A stretch of DNA of 57,222 nt, taken from Opitutia bacterium UBA953 (GTDB taxonomy: Bacteria > Verrucomicrobiota > Verrucomicrobiia > Opitutales > UBA953). The notes beneath the pieces were generated by a model that was given only the letters and a program-made list of their open reading frames with translations, did no database searches and was not told where the DNA came from. The stretch covers positions 3,350-60,571 of the forward strand of contig DBCR01000075.1 of the NCBI GenBank assembly GCA_002293125.1. The letters are read 5' to 3'. Shown in pieces: positions 1 to 8,119 of the stretch (positions are counted from its first letter, which is position 1; the number at the start of each line of letters is the position of its first letter). The position numbers and the translations under genes were made by a program.

Positions 1-272
1 CCGAAGCCAAGGTAGCCGACGCGGTCAAGGCTGCCGAAGCCAAGGTAGCCGACGCTAACGCCAAGGCCACTGAAGCCAACATGGCCGCAGACGCCAAGGT
101 CGCCGAAGCCAACAAGGTAGCCGCCGCCGCCAAGGCCCAGGCCGACGCCCTCAAGTACTCCGAATTCAGCTCTCGCTACGCCCTCCTCGAGAGCAAGCGC
201 CGCGCGAAGGCCATCTCGGAAGAAGACTTCAAGGCCGCCCTCGCGGGTCTCCGCAAGGAACTCGGCCTCTGA
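1..272 (+). CDS. Ala/Lys-rich coiled-coil protein, 3' end only
   Basis: The reading frame is open from base 3 to the left edge, so the gene starts outside the window. The visible part is about 89 residues. The first two thirds are Ala/Lys/Glu repeats of the type EAKVADA, expected to form a long helix or coiled coil. The last 30 residues (YALLESKRRAKAISEEDFKA and on to RKELGL) resemble the short SHOCT-type C-terminal helix pair found at the ends of many bacterial proteins. A strong terminator follows 24 bases after the stop. Function unknown; a cell-envelope or structural role is only a guess. An internal ATG at 81 is in frame but need not be the start. Confidence 0.6.
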   Translation, partial: EAKVADAVKAAEAKVADANAKATEANMAADAKVAEANKVAAAAKAQADALKYSEFSSRYALLESKRRAKAISEEDFKAALAGLRKELGL

Positions 273-296
273 GTCGGACTTCGTTCCGCCTCGATA

Positions 297-324
297 AGCC
301 CGGCCGCTCGGCCGGGCTTTTTTG
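297..324 (+). terminator. Rho-independent terminator after the coiled-coil gene
   Basis: A perfect 9-bp stem (AGCCCGGCC / GGCCGGGCT) with a 4-base loop is followed by a run of T. It separates the first gene from gcvT. Confidence 0.9.
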
Positions 325-361
325 TTGGAAGAAAAGCCGGGGGCCGCACCTTGGCCTGACC

Positions 362-1453
362 ATGTCGGCACCTCTCTCCCGTACGCCTCTCTTCGCCCTG
401 CACGTCGAACTCGGCGGCCGCATCGTCCCCTTCGCCGGCTGGGAGATGCCGGTACAATACACAGGCATCATCGAGGAACACATGGCCGTCCGCAATACGG
501 CCGGGCTCTTCGACGTCTCGCACATGGGCGAAGCCCGCGTCCGCGGCCGTGATGCGGCGAAATTCCTGGACGGCATCATGACCAACGAGATGGCCACGAT
601 CAAGGTGGGCATGGCCCGCTACACGGTGATGTGCCAGCCTGACGGCGGTTGCGTCGACGACCTGATCGTCTACCGCCTCGCCGAAGAAGAATTCCTGATC
701 TGCCTCAACGCCTCCAACGCGCCGAAAGACATCGCCTGGATGCGCGCCCACATCGGCACCCTCCAGGTCGAAGTGCTCGACGAGTGCGCCGCCTGGGCCC
801 AGCTCGCCCTCCAAGGTCCGCTGGCCGAAAAGATCCTCGCCCTGGTCACGTCCACGCCGCTCGCCTCAATCAAGCGCTTCGGCTTCGTGCTCGGCGAAGT
901 CGCCGGCGCCCCGGGCTGCCTCATCTCCCGCACGGGCTACACAGGTTCGCCCGGCTTCGAACTCTACCTGCCCGCCGCCTCCGCCGAAAAGGTTGCCCGC
1001 GCGCTCCTCGCCGCCGGCAAACCCCACGGGCTCGTGCCCGCCGGCCTGGGCGCCCGCGACTCGCTCCGCCTGGAAGCGAACTACCCGCTCTACGGACACG
1101 AGATCTCCGAGAAGATCTCGCCCATCCAAGCTGGCCTCGGCTGGACGGTGAAGTTCGCGAAGGCGGACTTCATCGGCCGCGAAGCGCTCCATCGCCAAGC
1201 CCAAGGCGGCCCGACCTCCTCGGTGATCCTCTTCTCCCTCGATGACCGCCGCATCGCCCGCCAGGGCGCGGTCGTCTACTCCGGCGAGACGCCGGTCGGC
1301 GAAGTACTCTCCGGCACGCAGTCCCCGGTCCTCGGCAAGCCCATCGGCACGGCCCTCGTCGCCGCCGGCCACGCGGCCTCGGCCACGCTGACGGTCGACA
1401 TCCGCGGCCACCGCATCCCGCTGCGCCTCTCGGCCGAGCCTTTCGTGAAGTGA
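362..1453 (+). CDS. gcvT: Aminomethyltransferase, glycine cleavage T-protein
   Basis: 363 residues, normal length for the T-protein. It transfers the methylene group from aminomethylated GcvH to tetrahydrofolate and releases ammonia. The N-terminus has the family signature HVELGGRIVPFAGWEMPVQY followed by FDVSHMGE; the folate-binding core shows SRTGYTGSPGFELY and GLGARDSLRLEANYPLYGHE. gcvH follows 38 bases downstream on the same strand, supporting one transcript. The P-protein gene gcvP is not in this window. ATG 362 is chosen because MSAPLSRTPLFALH aligns with the usual start; no clear ribosome-binding site is visible, which is common throughout this window. Confidence 0.95.
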   Translation: MSAPLSRTPLFALHVELGGRIVPFAGWEMPVQYTGIIEEHMAVRNTAGLFDVSHMGEARVRGRDAAKFLDGIMTNEMATIKVGMARYTVMCQPDGGCVDDLIVYRLAEEEFLICLNASNAPKDIAWMRAHIGTLQVEVLDECAAWAQLALQGPLAEKILALVTSTPLASIKRFGFVLGEVAGAPGCLISRTGYTGSPGFELYLPAASAEKVARALLAAGKPHGLVPAGLGARDSLRLEANYPLYGHEISEKISPIQAGLGWTVKFAKADFIGREALHRQAQGGPTSSVILFSLDDRRIARQGAVVYSGETPVGEVLSGTQSPVLGKPIGTALVAAGHAASATLTVDIRGHRIPLRLSAEPFVK

Positions 1454-1491
1454 AGGGTTGAAATAATCCCCACCCGCTTTACCCAGAAGCC

Positions 1492-1872
1492 ATGAGCAAC
1501 GTCCCTGCCGACCTCCATTACACCAAGGATCACGAGTGGATCAAGGTCGCCGCTGACGGCACCGCGGTCATCGGCATCACCGACCACGCGCAGGCCGCGC
1601 TGGGCGACGTGACGTTCGTCGACCTCCCGAAGGTCGGCGCGTCCTTCAACCATGGCGACGTCTTCGGTACGGTGGAATCGGTCAAGGCCGCCTCCGACCT
1701 CTACAGCCCCATCTCCTGCGAGGTCGTCGAGGCCAACGCCGACCTGAACAATTCTCCCGACCTGGTGAACCGCGAACCGTACGGCGGCGCCTGGATGATC
1801 AAGGTGAAGGTGAAGAATCCGGCCGAGCTCGCCAGCCTCCTCGACGCCGCCGGCTACGCCGCGACGCTCTGA
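1492..1872 (+). CDS. gcvH: Glycine cleavage system H-protein
   Basis: 126 residues, standard length. It is the lipoylated carrier that shuttles the aminomethyl intermediate between the P, T and L proteins. The N-terminal block YTKDHEWIK and the lipoylation region GTVESVKAASDLYSP are both present; Lys65 in ESVKA is the expected lipoyl lysine. The C-terminal block ends GGAWMIKVKVKNP, as in the family. It lies directly after gcvT and before a radical SAM lyase gene. Confidence 0.97.
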   Translation: MSNVPADLHYTKDHEWIKVAADGTAVIGITDHAQAALGDVTFVDLPKVGASFNHGDVFGTVESVKAASDLYSPISCEVVEANADLNNSPDLVNREPYGGAWMIKVKVKNPAELASLLDAAGYAATL

Positions 1873-1924
1873 GCGCGCGCCCGCCCTTGCTCTGCGCAGT
1901 TTTTGGCCCACAGTGACGGGCCTG

Positions 1925-3064
1925 ATGTCGTTCGCCGAAGTCCATGCCGCCCATCCCTGGGACGAGGTCCTCGGGTCCGTCGCGGCCAAGACCGACGCCG
2001 ACGTACTCCGCGCGCTCAGCCGCGCCGAAGCCGACTCGGCCGATCTGGAAGATTTCAAGGCTCTGATCTCGCCGGCCGCCGCGCCGCATCTGGAACGGAT
2101 GGCCCGCCTGAGCCACGAGCGCACGCTCCGTCGCTACGGACGCACGATGCAGCTCTTCGCCCCGGCCTACCTTTCCAACGAGTGCCAGAACATCTGCACC
2201 TACTGCGGCTTCTCGGCCGGCAACAAGGTCCCGCGCCGTACGCTCAATCCGGGCGAGATCCTCCGCGAAGCAGGCGCGCTCAAGAAGCTGGGCTTCGATC
2301 ACCTGCTCATCCTGACGGGCGAATCCAACAAGGTGGAGGTCCCCTACTTCGTGCAGGCCCTCGACCTGCTCCGCCCCCACTTCTCGTCGCTGTCGATGGA
2401 AGTCCAGCCGATGGAGACCGCGGAATACGCCGAGCTCCGCAAGCACGGCCTCAACGCGGTGCTGGTCTATCAGGAGACGTATCACCGCGAGACGTATCAC
2501 GTCCACCACCCGAAGGGGCGTAAGTCCGACTTCCTCTACCGCCTCGACGCCCCGGACCGCGTCGGCGCCGCGGGCGTCCATAAGATCGGGCTCGGCGCTC
2601 TCTTCGGCCTCGAGGACTGGCGCGCGGAATGTTTCTTCACGGCCCTCCACCTGCGCTGGCTTGAACGCAAGCACTGGCAGAGCCGCTACAGCGTCTCCTT
2701 CCCCCGCATCCGCCCGCACGAAGGCGAACTGCAGCCGAAGGTCGAGATGACCGACCGCGACCTGGTCCAGGCGATCTGCGCCTTCCGCCTGCTGAGCTCC
2801 GAGGTCGAACTGACGCTGAGCACCCGCGAGAGCCGTAAGTTCCGCGACCACGCCTGCCGCGTGGGCGTGACGGCGATGAGCGCGGGCTCGCACACGAACC
2901 CGGGCGGTTACGCCGAAGGCCGCGAGGCTTCGCTCGAACAGTTCGCGATCGAGGACGACCGCTCGCCCGACGAAGTGGCCGCGATGCTCCGCGCCCACGG
3001 CTACGAACCGGTCTGGAAAGACTGGGATCCTTCCTACGACCGCCCGGTCGCCCTCGCCGAATGA
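1925..3064 (+). CDS. thiH: Radical SAM tyrosine lyase, ThiH-like (2-iminoacetate synthase)
   Basis: 379 residues from ATG 1925; an in-frame GTG at 1913 would add four residues. The family cleaves tyrosine to dehydroglycine for the thiazole ring of thiamine. The radical SAM cluster motif is Cys87-x3-Cys91-x2-Cys94 in CQNICTYCGFSAGN. Other ThiH-like blocks include EVQPMETAEYAELRKHGLN, LVYQETYHRETYH and TLSTRESRKFRDH. The related HydG has an extra C-terminal cluster domain that is absent here. No thiG, thiS or other thi gene is adjacent; the gene sits between gcvH and rsmE, overlapping rsmE by 4 bases (ATGA). Confidence 0.88.
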   Translation: MSFAEVHAAHPWDEVLGSVAAKTDADVLRALSRAEADSADLEDFKALISPAAAPHLERMARLSHERTLRRYGRTMQLFAPAYLSNECQNICTYCGFSAGNKVPRRTLNPGEILREAGALKKLGFDHLLILTGESNKVEVPYFVQALDLLRPHFSSLSMEVQPMETAEYAELRKHGLNAVLVYQETYHRETYHVHHPKGRKSDFLYRLDAPDRVGAAGVHKIGLGALFGLEDWRAECFFTALHLRWLERKHWQSRYSVSFPRIRPHEGELQPKVEMTDRDLVQAICAFRLLSSEVELTLSTRESRKFRDHACRVGVTAMSAGSHTNPGGYAEGREASLEQFAIEDDRSPDEVAAMLRAHGYEPVWKDWDPSYDRPVALAE

Positions 3065-3813
3065 GCCCCCTGCGCGTCTGGATCGACCACGAACAAGCCC
3101 CGGCCTGCAAGCCCGGCGCTTTCGTGAAGCTTTCGGCCGACGAATCCGCCCACGTGGTCCGCAGCCTCCGCGCCCGTCGCGGTGACGCGGTCGTGCTCCT
3201 CGACGGCGAAGGCCTGGTCGTCGAAGGCAAGCTCGCTTCCGCCGACGGTGATGGGGCGATGGTCGAAGTAGTCCGCGCCCGCGTGGCCGATCCGCTCTCG
3301 CCCGCCATCACCGTCGCCCAAGGGATGCCGAAGGGCGGCACGATGGATGACCTGGTGCGCTCCTGCTGCGAAGCGGGTGCCGCCGGCATCATCCCGCTCG
3401 AGACCGCGCGTTGCGAAGTGAAGCTCGACGCCGACCGCGCCCGCTCCCGCCGCGAACGCTGGCAGCAACAGGCCGTCGAGGCCTGCAAGCAGTCCGGCCA
3501 CCCATGGCGCGCTGAAATCGCGGCGCCGATCCGCTTCCGCGAATGGATCGAACGCCTGCCGGCCGCCGTCGAAGGCGAACTGCGCCTCACGGGCTCGCTG
3601 GAGTTCGACGCCGAAGCGGTCGCGCACCTGGATTTCACGAAAGCCTCGAAGGTCACCTGGCTCATCGGCCCGGAAGGCGACCTGACCTCGGAAGAATACG
3701 CCGCCGCCCGCGCCGCGGGATTCATGCCCGTGGTGCTGGGCCCGACGGTCCTCCGCGCCGAGAACGCCGCGCTGGCCTGCGTGGCGATCACGCAGGCGCT
3801 CGCGAAGCGCTGA
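3061..3813 (+). CDS. rsmE: 16S rRNA (uracil-1498-N3)-methyltransferase
   Basis: 250 residues, typical size. It methylates U1498 near the ribosomal decoding site using SAM. The N-terminal PUA-like part (FVKLSADESAHVVRSLRARRGD) is followed by the SPOUT methyltransferase domain with its knot: LIGPEGDLTSEEYAAA and LGPTVLRAENAAL. The usual LGPRILRxETA appears here as LGPTVLRAENA, a mild deviation. The start codon overlaps the thiH stop, so the two are co-translated. The gene runs convergently into the LysR gene with one base between the stop codons. Confidence 0.94.
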   Translation: MSPLRVWIDHEQAPACKPGAFVKLSADESAHVVRSLRARRGDAVVLLDGEGLVVEGKLASADGDGAMVEVVRARVADPLSPAITVAQGMPKGGTMDDLVRSCCEAGAAGIIPLETARCEVKLDADRARSRRERWQQQAVEACKQSGHPWRAEIAAPIRFREWIERLPAAVEGELRLTGSLEFDAEAVAHLDFTKASKVTWLIGPEGDLTSEEYAAARAAGFMPVVLGPTVLRAENAALACVAITQALAKR

Positions 3814-3814
3814 G

Positions 3815-4747
3815 TCAGGCCTTCCGCCGCCCGGGCTTCTTGGGCTCGGGCAAGGGTTCGTCGATCGCCCACTCGGGCCAGGTCTCCCGCGCATACTTCT
3901 GCAGCTCCAGGATGGTGTCGCGCAGGAGCGGCGTCAGTTCGCCGGTCCAACGTAGGCCGATCTCCATCGGTGCGAAGCCGTCGAGGGGGAGCGCCCGGAT
4001 GCCGGGATCGGCGATGGCGTCCGCGATGGCGAGGTTCACGCCGAGGCCTTCGCCGGTCGCGACATAGCTGGTGACCATCTCCATGGAGGCGGCTTCCTTG
4101 GTCTGCGACCAGGTCACTCCCAGCCGGCGCAGGTCGCGGAAGAAACTGCGGGTGACGCTCGAGTCCGGCGGCAAGGCGATGAGCGGAAGCGAAAGTTTCT
4201 TCTGCTTCCAGAGGTCGGCCGCGCGCTTCCACGGCGACTTCTTCGGGACGAGCAGGACGAGCGGTACCCGCACGAGACGCAACTGGCTCTGGCGGCCCAT
4301 GGTCTTGGCTTCGAGCGGGACGATGGCGAGGTCGATGACGCCTTCGCGCAACCACGTCTCGAACTGGATCTGATACCCCGGCGTGAGGCTGAGCTGGAGC
4401 TTCGGGTGACGCGACCGGAGGCGCTGCGTGACGGTCGGGATGTGCAAGCGGAGGACGAGTTCCGAGGCGCCGAGCCGCAGCTCCGGCCGGTCGGCGTCGC
4501 GCAGCCGCGCCTCGAGTCCGTCCAGCCCGGCGAAGAAGGGTTCGATCTGCGCGAAGAGCTTCCGGCCGGGAGCGGTCAGTCGGAAGGGCACCCGCTCGAA
4601 AAGCCGGAAGCCGAGATTGGACTCCAGCGCCGTCATCTGGCCGCTGACGGCGGGCTGCTGGATGCCGTAAGGGATGTGCCGCACGGCGGCGCTGATACCT
4701 TGGTGCTTCGCCACGTAATAGAACAACTCGAGGTGATGGACGTTCAT
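3815..4747 (-). CDS. LysR-family transcriptional regulator
   Basis: 310 residues from ATG 4747 (MNVHHLELFYYVAKHQG), which fits the conserved start of the family; a longer start at 4786 would add 13 unlikely residues. The N-terminal winged helix-turn-helix (about 1-60, with IQQPAVSGQMTALESNLGFRLFER) is followed by the two-lobed effector domain. The C-terminal tail is basic (PEPKKPGRRKA). Its target is unknown. It is divergent from a tiny ORF at 4875, and an inverted repeat lies in the space between. Confidence 0.92.
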   Translation of the reverse strand: MNVHHLELFYYVAKHQGISAAVRHIPYGIQQPAVSGQMTALESNLGFRLFERVPFRLTAPGRKLFAQIEPFFAGLDGLEARLRDADRPELRLGASELVLRLHIPTVTQRLRSRHPKLQLSLTPGYQIQFETWLREGVIDLAIVPLEAKTMGRQSQLRLVRVPLVLLVPKKSPWKRAADLWKQKKLSLPLIALPPDSSVTRSFFRDLRRLGVTWSQTKEAASMEMVTSYVATGEGLGVNLAIADAIADPGIRALPLDGFAPMEIGLRWTGELTPLLRDTILELQKYARETWPEWAIDEPLPEPKKPGRRKA

Positions 4748-4811
4748 GACCGGGGCGAGGCCGATGGTCGCCGAACCCGGGGCCAAGGCAACCCCTGACC
4801 CTGCCCGGCCG

Positions 4812-4862
4812 ATACCCCCTATCAGGTTTATCGATTAACGGTCCGACCGCTTCCGGGGGTAT
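4812..4862. promoter_or_regulatory. Inverted repeat in the LysR upstream region
   Basis: ATACCCCC at 4812-4819 is matched by GGGGGTAT at 4855-4862, flanking an AT-richer core. It lies between the divergent LysR gene and a 39-codon ORF, a position where LysR proteins often autoregulate. The arms are far apart and the match is short, so the operator role is only a suggestion. Confidence 0.3.
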
Positions 4863-4874
4863 GATATCGTCCTT

Positions 4875-4994
4875 ATGACCATACCCATCCTCACCACCCT
4901 CGCCGCCTTGGCGGCCGTCCCCGAACCGATCAAGGCCGTCGGCGAGTTCCTGCTCGGCCTGCTCTTCTTCATCGGCCAGATGGGCCGGCCCTAA
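4875..4994 (+). CDS. Possible 39-residue hydrophobic peptide
   Basis: ATG 4875 to TAA 4994 encodes MTIPILTTLAALAAVPEPIK then a second hydrophobic stretch ending FFIGQMGRP. Two short hydrophobic segments separated by PEPIK suggest a membrane peptide. It is divergent from the LysR regulator and convergent with the large cytochrome gene that ends at 5001. No homologue is recognised; it could be a chance ORF. Confidence 0.35.
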   Translation: MTIPILTTLAALAAVPEPIKAVGEFLLGLLFFIGQMGRP

Positions 4995-5000
4995 GCGGGC

Positions 5001-8000
5001 CTACTTCGCCAGGGGGGCCTGGGAATTGCCCATGAGGTAGGCGAGGAGGTCGCGCTGCTGCTCAGGCGTGAAGGCCTGGAGGAGTCCTTCCGGCATGAGC
5101 GAGAGGGGCATGATCTTGCGCGCCTTGATGTCCTGCTTGTCGATCACGGTCTCCTGGCCGACCGCGCGTAGTGTGAGCGTGCGTTCGCTCTGCGCGCCGA
5201 CGATGCCGCTGAGGACGCGTCCGTCCTTGAGCTCGATGTCGTTAAGATAATACGCGGCGTCGACGACGGCGCTGGGGTCGACGATATTCTCGAGAAGGTA
5301 GCTCAGGTCCTGACGGCCGCTGCCGGTGAGATCAGGCCCGAGCGCACCGCCTTCACCATAGAGTTTGTGGCACTGGCCGCACACGGCGGCATAGAGCGCC
5401 CTGCCCTTGCTTTGATCGGCCTTGGCGAGGAAGTCCGCGGTGTGGCTGGCCTTGAGTTCGGCGACGAGCTTGAGCTTATCCGCCGAGCTCTCCCGCGTTT
5501 CGCCCCAGACCTTGCTGAGCAGTGCGTTGAGCTTCGTGTCGTTGAACGCACGCACCTGGCGCGCGGCGGACGGCCCGAAGTCAGCCTTGGGAATCTTGCC
5601 GGCTTCGATGGCCTTGAGGAGATCGGCCGCGAAGCGCGGACGCGAGACGAGCGCCATGATGGCCTGCGGACGCTCATGCGGGTAGAACTGCGTGTACCGG
5701 TCGATGATGCGCTGGGCGACGCCATCATGGTCGAACTGGGTGAGTCCCTGGATGGCCTCCATGTTCACACCTTTCACGTAAATGAGCTTCTCGCAGACCT
5801 GCTTGAGCTGCGCATCCTTGGCCTCGATGAGCGAAAGTAAAGCGGCGCGGCGCTGTTCCATGAGCGCGTTCTCATCGAGCGCGATTTTGCGGATCTCCTC
5901 GAGGGCCTGGCCGTCGCCGAAGATGACGTTGAGCTGACGTGCCTGATCCTGCGCGGCCGTGGCAGACTTGGCGATGGTGGCGACGAACCCGTCCCACGCG
6001 GCGGGCTTGGGCGCCTTGCGCCAACCCTTCAGGGCTTCGGCGATACCGGCGATGATCTCGGCCTGACCTTCGGGCATCTGCGCGGCATTCGCGAGGAGTT
6101 CGTTCAGAGCGGCAGGCTGCTTATCCACGCCTTCGGCGATGCGACGAGCGATGAGTTTGGTGACCTGCGGGACGCGGCTGACATGCGCACAGGCGATAAG
6201 CTCTGCGAAGGGGAGCTCACGGATACCGGTCCACACGAGGAGCGGGAGGTTATGGTCCGTGGTGTCTTGGTCGTAGCGCAGCAGATGCTGGGCCACGAGC
6301 GCACGCACGGGGACGGAAAGATGCGGCAACGCCGAAGCGAGGGCGAGGCGCACGCGCTGGCCGCGGGATTCGCCCGCGAGCTGCAAGAGCGCGGATTCCT
6401 GGGCGTCGCAGGCCGAGATGAAGCCGGTGTGGTTCGCGAACTTGGCCAGAGAGTTGTTCCGATGGACCAGCGGCTCGGTGAGCTCGCGCTCGATCAGGCG
6501 CGCGAGCACGTCCTGACGTTTCTCGGCGAGGATGGCGGACGGCGCGTAATACTTGGCGTACTGGGCGGCGAAGGGCTGATCGCCTGACTTGACGGTGCGC
6601 AGGGCCAGCAGAGTCGAATGGGCATTGAGCGCCAGGACGCTGTCGGTCTCAGAGGCGAGCTCCTCCCAGGCGGCGGTGGCGGACGAAAGGTCGACGCCCT
6701 TCCAAGCCCGCTCGCGGAGTTCCCAGCGCGCCATGCGCACGAGCCACTCATTCTTGCTGCGCTGGAGCTCGACGAGTTTCGCGGGCGTAGCTTTGGCGAA
6801 ATCGACGCCGGGCTGCTTGGGGTCGCCATAACTGACCTTGAAGATGCGGCCAGTGCTACGGTGGATGCCATCCTGATCGTGGCACTCGCCGATATCGCTC
6901 CAGTCGAGGATGGTGACGGCGCCGTCAGGGCCCTGGCCGAGCTCGATGCCGCGGAACCATGGGTCGTCCGACTTAAGGATGTCGGGCTGATGCTTCATGA
7001 CGAGCGCGCTGCCCTTGCGCTCGATGCTTTCGACGTTCACGCGACGTCCGTGCAGATTGAGCGTCATGAGCTTGTCGCGATACTGCGAAGGCCAGTTGTC
7101 TCCTTGGTAGATCATCATGCCGACATGAGCATGCCCGCCGCCGAAGCTATCCGCGCCGCCACGACCGCCGTCGACGTCGTTCCACTTCTTGCCGGTGTCC
7201 CAGTGATAGTGGTCAGCCTGCTGGTCGATGAGTTCGTAGATAAAAGGATACGGATCCTCGCCATGCATGCGCTTGAAGTGCGCGCCATGGATGCCCTGCC
7301 AGCCATGACCGATGACGGTGTTGATGAAGAGCAACTCGTGGTCCTTGGTCCAATCCGATCCCCACGGGTTGGTGGTGCCGTGGCAGTAAGGCTCGAAGAC
7401 CTTGGTCACCGGGTGATAGCGCCAAAGACCGCCGGCGGTGGGCTGGCGCTTTTCCTTGGGTACGCCGGGTACGTCGACCCACGAGGTGCTCGAGATGCCG
7501 ACGCGACCATAAAGCCAGCCATCGGGACCCCACTTAAGTCCGTTGGCGAAAGTGTGGCGGCTGGCGGCGGTGGTGCTGAAGCCATCGAGGACGACCTGGG
7601 CGGGGCCGGCGGGCCTATCGCCGTCCATGGGGATGAAGAGGAGATTGGGCGGGCACAACGCATACACGCCGCCGAAGCCACGCTCGATGCTGGTGAGCAT
7701 CTGGATCTCGTCCGTGAAGACGGTGCGCTTGTCGAATTTACCGTCATGGTCAGCATCCTCGAGGATGATGATGCGGTCGCGCAGGTTGAGGTCGAAGCGC
7801 TCCTTGCCGTCCGAGTAGGTATAGTTCTCGGCAATCCAGAGGCGGCCGCGTTCATCCCAGCACATCGCGATCGGCTGACGGACGTCGGGTTCGGCGGCAA
7901 AGAGCGTGGCCTTGAAACCCGCAGGGAGGTGTAGCTTCGTCAGCGCATCGGCCGGCTTGAGGACCGGGATGGTCTCCTTCTGGTTGTTGTGCGGCTCCGG

Positions 8001-8057
8001 GAAAGGCGCAGCGAAGGCGGCGACGCCGAGGACGAGGGCAAGACTGCGGGCGAGCAT
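5001..8057 (-). CDS. Secreted PVC-type propeller/HEAT/cytochrome c dehydrogenase
   Basis: 1018 residues. A signal peptide (about 1-17) is followed by a six-bladed sorbosone-dehydrogenase-like propeller (about 30-410, with MCWDERGRLWIAENYTY and GPDGWLYGRVG), a HEAT-repeat helical region (about 420-860) and a C-terminal cytochrome c domain with the heme motif CGQCH near residue 893. The cytochrome part continues GGALGPDLTGSGR, characteristic of the Planctomycetes/Verrucomicrobia membrane-bound dehydrogenase family. It is presumed to oxidise a sugar or alcohol in the periplasm and pass electrons to the respiratory chain; the substrate cannot be read from sequence. It lies 62 bases downstream of eboF on the same strand and may share its transcript. 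Confidence 0.9.
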   Translation of the reverse strand: MLARSLALVLGVAAFAAPFPEPHNNQKETIPVLKPADALTKLHLPAGFKATLFAAEPDVRQPIAMCWDERGRLWIAENYTYSDGKERFDLNLRDRIIILEDADHDGKFDKRTVFTDEIQMLTSIERGFGGVYALCPPNLLFIPMDGDRPAGPAQVVLDGFSTTAASRHTFANGLKWGPDGWLYGRVGISSTSWVDVPGVPKEKRQPTAGGLWRYHPVTKVFEPYCHGTTNPWGSDWTKDHELLFINTVIGHGWQGIHGAHFKRMHGEDPYPFIYELIDQQADHYHWDTGKKWNDVDGGRGGADSFGGGHAHVGMMIYQGDNWPSQYRDKLMTLNLHGRRVNVESIERKGSALVMKHQPDILKSDDPWFRGIELGQGPDGAVTILDWSDIGECHDQDGIHRSTGRIFKVSYGDPKQPGVDFAKATPAKLVELQRSKNEWLVRMARWELRERAWKGVDLSSATAAWEELASETDSVLALNAHSTLLALRTVKSGDQPFAAQYAKYYAPSAILAEKRQDVLARLIERELTEPLVHRNNSLAKFANHTGFISACDAQESALLQLAGESRGQRVRLALASALPHLSVPVRALVAQHLLRYDQDTTDHNLPLLVWTGIRELPFAELIACAHVSRVPQVTKLIARRIAEGVDKQPAALNELLANAAQMPEGQAEIIAGIAEALKGWRKAPKPAAWDGFVATIAKSATAAQDQARQLNVIFGDGQALEEIRKIALDENALMEQRRAALLSLIEAKDAQLKQVCEKLIYVKGVNMEAIQGLTQFDHDGVAQRIIDRYTQFYPHERPQAIMALVSRPRFAADLLKAIEAGKIPKADFGPSAARQVRAFNDTKLNALLSKVWGETRESSADKLKLVAELKASHTADFLAKADQSKGRALYAAVCGQCHKLYGEGGALGPDLTGSGRQDLSYLLENIVDPSAVVDAAYYLNDIELKDGRVLSGIVGAQSERTLTLRAVGQETVIDKQDIKARKIMPLSLMPEGLLQAFTPEQQRDLLAYLMGNSQAPLAK

Positions 8058-8119
8058 GAGGATACGACTACCCTGTGCACACGAAGTTCCGCTTCAACCC
8101 CAGACCAGAGCGAATGCGT

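Noticed and set aside
1925..3064. HydG (hydrogenase maturase)
   Set aside because: The C-terminal CxxC cluster extension of HydG is absent and no hydrogenase genes are near.
4875..4994. Treating the 39-codon ORF as a confirmed gene
   Set aside because: No homologue, no clear promoter or ribosome-binding site; kept only as a low-confidence feature.
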